38,977 nt of DNA from Spirogloea muscicola (lineage: Eukaryota > Streptophyta > Zygnematophyceae > Spirogloeales > Spirogloeaceae): assembly GCA_009602725.1 (NCBI GenBank), contig WELB01000008.1:1123237-1162213 (forward strand), read 5' to 3'. Under the pieces are notes generated by a model that was not told the origin of the DNA, made no database searches, and worked only from the letters and a program-made list of their open reading frames with translations. Each line of letters opens with the position of its first letter. Within the stretch, counting starts at the first letter, position 1. Below, piece after piece: positions 30,880-38,977 of this stretch. The position numbers and the translations under genes are program-made.

Positions 30880-33800
30880 TCAATGTCTGCTGGACCTCGT
30901 GACGCGGCGGAAAACTTGAGAGCTCTCCCCTGTGGTAACATCACTCGCTGCGCCTGCTTGAGCATCCCTGCGTGGCCGCAAGAAGCGCAGCGCCTGGCTC
31001 TGCCGCTCCAGCTTGCGAGCACCCCCGCTTCCTGCATCCCCATGTCCTGGCCTTTCATCGTTTCCGTCCTCGCTCTGACATGCCTCTCGTGGCAGCCTAC
31101 ATTCTTTGCCAATGTTGCTCGCCGCATCCTTCACTGGCTTTCTGAAGAGCTCACCGCCACCTTGCTTGCTGCAGTCTGAGCACAGCCAAGAGACGCAGTT
31201 GCGGTGGGGTGCCACCCCAAGCCCGCAGCTGGAGCAAGCGCCCCCCTCTTTGCTGGAGTTTGCAACCTCGTCGCTTGGCGCTCTGTTGATTGCAGACATG
31301 CTCTTGGACTGCATTGGCACTTGGTTATGAGTTAGTTGGTCACTGATGTAATGGGCTCTGCCGATGTTGTCAGACCTCACTCACAAGTTTTCATGTTCGA
31401 GGTAAACGACCAGCAATGGCGAGAGCAAACACATGCACATGCACACATGAACCTGATACCTTCTTCTTGCTCCTCGTCAACCTCTTCATCGTGTCAGCCC
31501 CATCCAGCTCCTCATCCATCTCCTCTCCAGAGGTGTCTGAAGCCCCCTCCTTATCCCTCTGCCTGCTGTACCCATCCTCGTCCTTGTCCACTGAGCTCTC
31601 CTCCTCCTTGGGCTGCGTAGCCGGTGGTCGTTGAGCCAGCAATGCGATTGAGGCCGAGCGTTTCACTCCCCTCTTCTTGCTGACACTCGCAGCAGACCCC
31701 CACAATACCTCGCATCGCTCCCTGCACTTGGAAGCAGTGTGCCCTGTAAGTATTGCCTTGCCATATGCTCACAAGAATGCAGTCCAGCATGGCAACCTTG
31801 GTGCAGGCTTTGCCAGGCATGGACAAGCTAGCAAGCTCTATCATAAAGATCAAGCAGGACAGCATGGCACCGAGCCTCGTACCACAGGGAAGAGACTGCG
31901 TATGCAAGCCTTGAGAACGTCCTGGCCTCCTCCACCTCCCTCCTCCATAGCTTCCGAGCACGAGCTGTTTTCCACAACCCTTTCAGGCCCTTCCCATCCC
32001 TTGTACCTGCCACCTCCTCCTCGTCCTCCAGCTCGCTCAGCGTCATCGCCTCGCCTGCTTCCTCACCCTCCTCGTCGTCAGTGTCTGCCTCCACTGTTCC
32101 GTCGGCCCCTCGATTGGGCACAGATTCGGCACTGCCTGACGTCGCCGAAGCTGACTCGCAGACAAGCCCCTCAAGCTTGAGGAGCACAGCCGCATGCTCT
32201 TCCAGAGTCGCGGCTGCATCGATTCTGGGATGCAGATCGTGCAGGCTGTGGGCCTCAAGGCAGTCGGCAAAGGCACGGAGCTTGCTGACAAAGCCGGCTT
32301 CGAAGGACAGTGCTAAGCCACTGTCCCTGCTGGTGGAGCCCTCCTGTTTGCTTGGCGGCTCCCCGCCAAGCTCTCGGAGCAGGTTGCATGGCCCCTCCAC
32401 CGCTGGCCCAAGTTCCCCTCTCAGCTTCTCGCCCCGCCGCATGCTCTGCTTGATCTGCTTGTGAACCCGCAGGAGCGCTTCCTTGAGGGCCATCTCTCGC
32501 ACACCCTTCTCATTCAGCGCTGCCAGCAGTGCCGTCAACTCCTCCCTGGTGTCGTAGCCCTTCCACGTGCCACGAGGCCCATCGCCTGCGGCCTGCGTCG
32601 GCTCCCTCGCCTCTTCGACAAAGAGCACGCTGCGATCTGCGGCGAACGACCAGTACCGGTTGTGGTGCCGATCCCACCCAATTGGGTCCGCGCCGAGGGT
32701 CAGCTTTCCCAGCTCTTTCTCACAAGCCTCGTCCCTCTTTCTGCGCACCTCATCGTCTGCTCTCATCTGGGCCTCTTTCTGAACACAGGCATGAATGAAT
32801 ACAGGGATGCTGGTCACGTGCAAAGATTTTCATGACAGCAAGGGCTCTAAGTACTGACGGCTTCTAACCATCATGTCATGTACTGAGGGAAATGAGATCA
32901 AACTCAAAGCAGCAGCCATGGGAGGAAGTCAGAGGAGGAGGCCCCCACACCTTCCTCCTCTCCGTGGCCTTCGCTCGCTTTGCAATCTTGGACTCATCAA
33001 GGATTGCCTTGCGAGCCTGCTCCCGCTTCTTCCTCCACTCAACCTTCAAACTGCAGGGTATATATAAAAGTGCTGCCAATTGATCAGCCTACGCGTGTGC
33101 TGAAGTTGCACATATAGAAGAGCACGAGAGGAATGCAATCAGTCCAGACCAAACAATTCTGAGGGTGCCACGAAAGTACCTGTGAAGGCGCTCCTCCTCC
33201 TTCCGCACCATGTCCCGGTGCGCCAGCACCGCCCTCCGATCCTGTGGGTCACCTCCAAAGACCTTGACGTCCTCGGGCAGCTTGAAGGCGAGCTCGTCGT
33301 CCTCCTCATCGTCCTCAATCCCGTCTGCATCCTCTTCAAGCAGGGAGCCCGCCTTGCCTCCAGTGCCATCCTCGTCCTGCTTCTCCTCCTCCTCCTCTTC
33401 CGCGTCCTCCTTGTCTGCCTCGTCCTCCTCCTGCCCATCCTTCGGCATCGGCTGCCGCTTTTCTGGCACCGGCTCCGAATTTCTGGCAGCCCCTACCACC
33501 TTGCGCTCCTCCTTCAGCCGCCGCGTCTCCTCGTTGCGCTGTCTCCGCAGCTCCACATCCTCCATGTACCGCTGCCGCCGCAGGTCAGCGGCGGCCTCCA
33601 GGTTCTGCTCCAGAAAGTCCTTGGTGCTCTCCGCTTCCAGGTAGTCGTTGCACAGGCACCGGATGATCTCCAGCTGCACCGCGGGCCGGATGTTGTGGAT
33701 GTCCATCATCCCGAGGGCATCCACTGACTGCTTCAACGTCTCTGGCAAGTGTCGGTACCCCCGCACGAGATACCTGCGATTACGCATGTGTGGAGCTGGC

Positions 33801-36800
33801 TTCTTAGAACGGTAAAAGAGGGCCACCATTCAAGAAGCGAGCTTGACTTAAGAGGTGCGAGCTTGACTCCCACCTCCCAAACCAGAGCACAAATTCTAAA
33901 CCCTAAACCCAATACCAGTTTATAGCAACATTTTAGCTGCATGACTTAAGTATGTTGACCTCAGCCCGGCAACTACTATAATGATGGAGCACATGCTTGC
34001 AGGCGTGTCTATGACATGGCCTGCTGTCTCATATGCTTCCGAGGTGAAGGTTTCTGATGCGTGTGCAACAATCAATTCTTGAATGAGATAGACCCTGAGA
34101 GTGGACTAATACTCTCAGGGTCTATGATACGAACTGTGTAGGGCTTCAGGGCTGAGCCCCTCGCAGCGCACCTGCGGATGACCTCCTGCCAAGGTGCACC
34201 GTCCACAAGTCGTTCCCAGCGGGCCAGTGTCTCCTCCTCCGCTACACAGACGTCAGCATCCACGCCGCCCGGCAGCCACCCGGCGCCTGCCTGGATGATG
34301 CCCCTCATCAGGCTAGTGTACAGATTGGTGACCACGCCACCAGTGCGCGGCTGCACAAGGGCAGCAACAAGCTCGGGGATGGAAACCTGCAGCATGTATG
34401 AGCAACACGAGCCCATCAGAGCAGAGGCAGCGACAGTGACCAACGGCAGAGAAACTCCATCAAGTGATCTTCGTATAATCATGATGGTGAATGCACATAT
34501 CTAGACCCCCGCGAACCGAAGCCTTGCATCCTGAGAGTGTCGGCTGTGCACACCTGGGGGCTCTTGAGCCGCTGCCCCAGGACTTGGAAGAAGTTCCAGA
34601 CCTCCAGGACATCGCCCACGAGCGAAGGCGCGATGCCGCCATCCTGCCCCAGCACCACAGGCCGGGGTGGCGGGCAACGTGGGCGCGGCAGCGGCGGCTC
34701 TATGCCTGCTGCTACGGCCAGCAGCTCCTCCTCCCGCTCCCGCTCCTCTACCTCCAGGTCCTCAATTGGGTACTGCAGCCGCCGGTCCGCGAGCATGCGC
34801 TCCAGTCGCTTGCGCTCGCGTTCCTCTTCGCGCAGCCTTGCTTGCTCCTCCCTCTCCTCCTGGCAACGGGTCCGAGACACACGGACCACAAAGGCGAGCA
34901 AACATATGTGTCAGCCATCGGCACGCCATGCTGACACCTCCAGGCGCCAAGTGTGTCAGGATAGCAGTCTATCTGCTAGGCTGCAGGTGTTGGATCTTGA
35001 GGACCGGACTGCAAGCAAGCCCCAAAGCTTGGCCAAATGATTGCTGGGCTTGCTCAAGCAGCGAGCAATGCTCAAAACGCAGTGCTGCGGAATGAAAAGG
35101 GGCTTGGTCACCATCCGCTGCTTCTTCCGCTCAGCCTTCTCCTCCAGCCGTCGACGCTCCCTGTCCTCCCGCTCCTCCTGCAACAGGAAGGAAGCAGGCC
35201 CGCCTTGACCCTCCCCCCCTGACGACTGAGGCATTGCGAGATGCAGAAACACACCAAATACTTGAGACAAAGCGATCCCCTGCCAAGAGGCAAAGAAAAG
35301 TGCACACAAGGGAGGATAAGAAACGCACAAGCCTGGCTCTCTCGCGCTCCCGATGGCGCTGATCCCGCTCCGTCTGCCGCTGCTGCCGCTCCAGCACCCG
35401 CATCTCCATGTGCGCTGCCCTGCACGTGGCCCGAGGCACGGCCAGGGAAGCTGCCAAGAGGCACAACAGAGACCGAGATGGCGAACTCCACAGCAGCAGG
35501 ACTTTGGACTAGGATTATTCAACTTGTACATGAAAAGCCGAATACATGGCCTCAGCAAAATCAGGACAAAGCGCGTTCATTACTTTGCCTGTGAAGCGAC
35601 GCACTTGGGGCAGTGCCACTCCCCCTCCGGCAGGTCATCAGAGCCCTGCTGATGGCAAGGCACCATGGCAAGGCGCCCTAGCACTTAAGGCTGCGAACGC
35701 TCAGAACCTGGACATGGGTGCGGCACTGTGGAGCAGGGCCCTGCTCAAGGACGCGCCTAATGGTGCCCCCACATCAACAGCGCCACTGGCACACTCATGT
35801 TCCGGACCAGCATTCTGGGCTAGGGAGCTGCCACTGGGGCCCAGTACGGCAAGCTGGCGTAACAGAAGCAATCGCACGACAGTAGAGCTGCCAGATGCAT
35901 GCAACCGGGCACGAGGAGGCCAGTGAGCATTGCCTGTCTTCTAGCAGCAACTCAAAGGGGGAGGAGAGAGCCCTGGTGGGGAGAAGGAGACGGCGGAGGA
36001 GGGGGGGGAGAAGCTCAGTGAGTGCCACAAGGCTCAAGTGGCCGCCCTCGCGGTGCTCACCAATGGAGGGTTGAGGCAGGCTAGGTGGTACGACCGTGGG
36101 CAGCTGTCGCACAACAGCAGCTGCGACCCCGTAGGGCACGCGTACCGCCGGCACGCGCTGCAGCAGCAAGCCAGTGGCCCCGTGCTGCCATTCAGCCAGG
36201 AAGAGCCGGCTGCTACGACAAAGAAAGTGACGACACAAAGCCGCTAGTGGTCCTCGTGTGGAAGTTCTGACGTCAGTGTCTAGGATCGATGGGCAACTGA
36301 AGTTGTTGCTCTGAAGCGGATATGTAGATCTGTAGGAGTGGGTGCGCTCTGCTATGACTCAGCCCGGGTGCTACGGCGTTGACAGAGACACCGTGCAGCA
36401 TTGAGCCTCTTTGCATGTGAGGGTCAGGGGGCGCACACCTGCACCGCTCCTTGTTGGACGGCTCCTCGCTGTCCTCGTCCTGCTCGTCCTCCTGGCCGGC
36501 CACCGCACAGCGCCGAGCCGCATGCAGGCCAGCAGCGAGCGAGCAGAGTGAGGTGCTGCGCTGCATCGACACGCAGCTTGGCTGGTGAGGCCAGGCTGGT
36601 AGCAGTCGAGCAAGAGGCTAGAGCCACACACTCTGCTGAGAGCATTCGGGCGGCCGCCGCCAGCCTCCGCCTCCTGGCGGCGACCATTGTCGGGGGCTGT
36701 GGGCGCCTCCTCAACCCGCCAGCTGCTGGGGTGCTCTGAGGCCTTGACGCTGCCGCCAGCCGCCATCCCCATGCGGTGTGCAACCAGTGTGGAGGCCGCA

Positions 36801-38634
36801 GCTTCCACTCCAGCGGCAGGCCGCCTCTGCGCAGGCTTGGCCTGGGACTTGCGTACAACTACGAGAGGCGGAGATGGCGGCGGCGGCGGCGGCGGCGGCG
36901 GCTGCGGCGGCGTCTTGTGATGGCGGCTGCTCACATCGGCAGCAGCAGCGGCGCGCTGCGCCAGGAGGAGCTCGTCCTCCATGTCCTGGGTGTCAAAGTG
37001 CGCAGCACTGCGCCATCCAGGCCCTGCCGCGGACCGGCTCAGCTTGCTGCGGGGCGACGGCCATGCACCGCCGTTGCTGGTCGCCGACGGCAACCATGAC
37101 AACCTTCGACCACCCTCCCCTGCCTTCTTTGGCGCCACCGCGGCCACTCCAACGCTGACTTTCGCCGGCGGCGCCTCCATGGCAGCCTTTGCTCTCGGAG
37201 GCTCCAACACCACCAGCTTTCCTACTGCCGGTGATGTACCGCCAGCAGCGCTGGGCGCCGCCTCCTGCATGGCTTCTGCTGCAGCTGACGGGATCGCCGC
37301 CGTCGCTACCGCCGCCGCTTCCTTGGCAGCCCTGCCGCGGGCCTTGGCGGCGGCGCGTGTGCGCTCCCGTGCTGCGCGGACCTCCGCCAGCACGCGCTCC
37401 AGGTGCGGCGTCAGGCCCCGCTTCAGCCCGTCGGCTGCACCGCCCTCGCCGAGGCCGTAGCGCCGGGCCACGCTCGGGCGCACCGCCCAAGGGCCGACCT
37501 GCGCAGCAACGGTACGAGCCAAGACAGCGGCAGCTGTGACGTCCTGTCGCCAGTCCTAACGAGGTTGTGGGTTTTGAGCAGCGGAAGCTGAGGACCACCT
37601 TGCCAGCGGGTTGCGTGGCAACGTCGAGGATCCAGCTCCGCACCACGCTGCGCGGGATGGGGTGCTTCGCCCGCCTGCGCCGCCGCCGCCGCCGCCATGC
37701 CGAGCGATGCCGCTGGCTCAGCGGCCAGTGAGGTTCTGGCGGCAGCGCCACGCAGTCAGAGCCGCGACAACAGCGGCAGGGGGGGGAGCGGCGGCTCCTC
37801 ACCGGAGACTGCTGCAGGGCACGAGGCCCGTGAGCTGGCCGGCCGCCCACTCCACCTCGTAGTGCGGCTCGCCGGCCACCGCACTCGCGGCGCCGTGGCG
37901 GTCATGGCTGGGGATGTACGCGCTCGGCACCTCGCTGACGATCACGCACGGCTCGCTGGCATGCCACCGCCGTCCCACGCAAAAGACGCCGTCAGAATCG
38001 GCAGATCGCCGCCCGCCAGAGCGAGTGGAGGGAAGGATGCGGAGCGGCTGGTGATCTCACAGCGCGTCGGCGCCCTCGCGGGCGCACAGCACCACCTCGC
38101 CGACCGCAAAGTCGCTGCGCGCCGCCTCGTACACGCTCGTGACGAGGTCGTCGAGCCGCAGCATGCCTGCCATGCGCACGAGCTCCACCGTGCGCCGCTA
38201 AGCGCCGGTACAGCGGCAGTGACAGCTGCATTGACAGCAATCTGGCCGGGCCTGCGGTGCTCACTGCCATGGACGATGGCCGCTGCGGCGGCCTTGTGGC
38301 GCTCGGGGAAGGCGTCCTTGGCGTGCGCCGCCGAGCGCGCCTCGCTGGCCAGCGCCTCCTCGAACGTCAGGCCCGTGCGGCCCGAGTGCTTGCACGCCCA
38401 TGCGCGCTCCCGGTACAGCGCCACGCGCGCGAGGTACTCCCTGTGCCGCGGCGGCGCTCGTCAGCCGCCAACGCCGCACGGCCGCTCGCCGAGGAGGGCG
38501 GAGCCGCCGGCTGCTGCTCACTCGTAGCTGCGGAAGGCCTCGCCGGTGTAGCGGATCACGAAGAGCTCCTCGTCGGGGCGCGCGCCGGGCACCGGCGGGG
38601 CTGGCGGGTAGGGCTTGCGCTTGTACAGCGGCAT
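30880..38634 (-). CDS. WAC-PHD-DDT-WHIM chromatin remodelling subunit
   Basis: Eighteen minus-strand exons: 38634-38522, 38440-38265, 38166-38061, 37955-37803, 37674-37599, 37498-36632, 36491-36439, 36157-36061, 35645-35584, 35419-35329, 35177-35112, 34859-34554, 34386-34172, 33773-33180, 33050-32951, 32778-about 31870, 31743-31460, 31308-30880. Phases agree except that the 31870 donor is unresolved; about 1,565 residues. The WAC domain opens with [51 protein letters not shown] and [14 protein letters not shown] proline/alanine-rich linker leads to an acidic patch and a complete C4HC3 PHD finger (about 514-562: [29 protein letters not shown]). A charged coiled coil and YPIEDL precede the DDT domain ([31 protein letters not shown]). 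WHIM motifs follow: [47 protein letters not shown]. Relatives partner ISWI ATPases in nucleosome spacing. Intron 34171-33774 to the left of exon 13 contains a perfect hairpin. The Cys-rich tail ([14 protein letters not shown]) is less certain. Confidence 0.9.
33891..33912. repeat. Short telomere-like CCCTAAA tract
   Basis: CTAAACCCTAAACCC, about two units of the plant-type telomere heptamer, inside an intron of the WAC/DDT gene. Too short to mark a chromosome end. Confidence 0.8.
34088..34125. repeat. Perfect 15-bp inverted repeat with 8-base loop
   Basis: ATAGACCCTGAGAGT (34088-34102), loop GGACTAAT, then ACTCTCAGGGTCTAT (34111-34125). It lies in the intron between WAC/DDT exons 34386-34172 and 33773-33180. 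The arms match without mismatch. Confidence 0.95.
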
Positions 38635-38977
38635 GAGGCGCTGCCGCCGCCGCCGCCGTTGCCACGGACGCGGGGCCTCAGGGGGGAGCTGGCAGCGCCC
38701 CCCATTGCAGCGGCTCTTGCGGCAGAGAGTGCTCCGAGCGGGGCATGGGCGTCAGTCGGGCGTCCGACCGGCGGCGGGGAGACCTGCGCATCGAGGCTGC
38801 AGCCACACAGAGCGGCGAGGAGGGGAGAGGAGGGGGGGCTGGGCGAGGCTGCCGGCACCGTCGGCGGCTGGCGGTGGGGGTGGCGGCTGAGCGTAGCGCT
38901 CAGAGCAGCGGACGGCGCGCGAGGGGGGGGGGAGGGGGGGGGGGAGGATTGGCGAGGCAGGCGGGGGAGGAGGGGGG
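38635..38977. other. Upstream end of window, 5' of the WAC/DDT gene
   Basis: Very GC-rich leader and promoter space of the minus-strand WAC/DDT gene. From about 38917 the plus strand is a series of long G runs (GGGGGGGGG, GGGGGGGGGGG, GGGGG) that could form G-quadruplex or be assembly-edge sequence. No further gene is recognisable. Confidence 0.6.

Noticed and set aside
32081..33727. Plus-strand frames rich in serine and leucine
   Set aside because: They are the complement of acidic and lysine-rich coding exons of the WAC/DDT gene and show no domain.
35795..36238. A separate minus-strand gene in the WAC/DDT intron
   Set aside because: A different frame of the same bases encodes half of the PHD finger with good splice sites, so this open frame is a shadow.
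36600..37860. Several long overlapping frames on both strands
   Set aside because: GC-rich sequence has few stops. Only the minus frame that joins the WAC exons in phase is supported; the plus frames are mirror shadows.
1..38977. tRNA, rRNA or other structured RNA genes
   Set aside because: No tRNA-like cloverleaf with A and B boxes or rRNA signature was recognised by eye on either strand. A covariance-model search would be needed to exclude small ones.
1..38977. Bacterial operon reading of the window
   Set aside because: No ribosome-binding sites or contiguous coding runs. Every recognisable gene needs spliceosomal introns, and the gene families are green-plant nuclear types.

Overview
The window is nuclear DNA from a green-lineage eukaryote. 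Eight multi-exon genes could be rebuilt exon by exon with consistent reading phase, and their closest relatives, as far as I recognise them, are plant or green-algal. They include an Lhca5-type photosystem I antenna protein, a plant-type FIE/EED Polycomb protein and a plant-type WAC/DDT chromatin protein. Dense short introns, GC-rich 5' exons and many broken retrotransposons fit a streptophyte-grade or prasinophyte alga. The sequence does not name the species.

Layout. FIE (+, 5'-truncated, 73-3583) faces an epoxide-hydrolase-type alpha/beta hydrolase (-, 6255-3701). A cluster of retrotransposon 3' ends and one MITE follows (6356-8343). A plant-type O-fucosyltransferase (+, 8635-12151) faces an NSUN6-type tRNA cytosine-5 methyltransferase (-, 16164-12558). 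A 916-base run of N (16165-17080) hides the starts of NSUN6 and of a divergent lipid phosphate phosphatase (+, 17081-18802), which faces LHCA5 (-, 20857-19137). A second mobile-element cluster (about 21070-27036) holds a broken non-LTR element with paired zinc fingers and a reverse transcriptase, several RLE-type 3' fragments and two adjacent MITEs. After a GC-rich unassigned stretch, a SINA/SIAH-like RING protein (+, 28937-30083) faces a large WAC-PHD-DDT-WHIM protein (-, 38634-30880).

The eight genes strictly alternate strand as four convergent pairs whose stop codons lie 117, 406, 334 and 796 bases apart. The recognisable mobile elements lie only on the divergent, promoter-bearing sides. 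The genes form no single pathway. Two are chromatin proteins (a PRC2 core subunit and a probable ISWI partner), and the others serve photosynthesis, tRNA modification, lipid signalling, glycosylation and epoxide or xenobiotic chemistry.

The most unusual features are a PHD finger between the WAC and DDT domains of the remodeller subunit, an RLE retrotransposon family whose proteins end in an almost invariant LTRGY, a 116-bp-arm inverted duplication inside a reverse transcriptase, two Tourist-like MITEs that share one TAA, and several GC-AG introns. Exon boundaries were assigned by eye from splice signals, phase and family similarity, with no alignment run.
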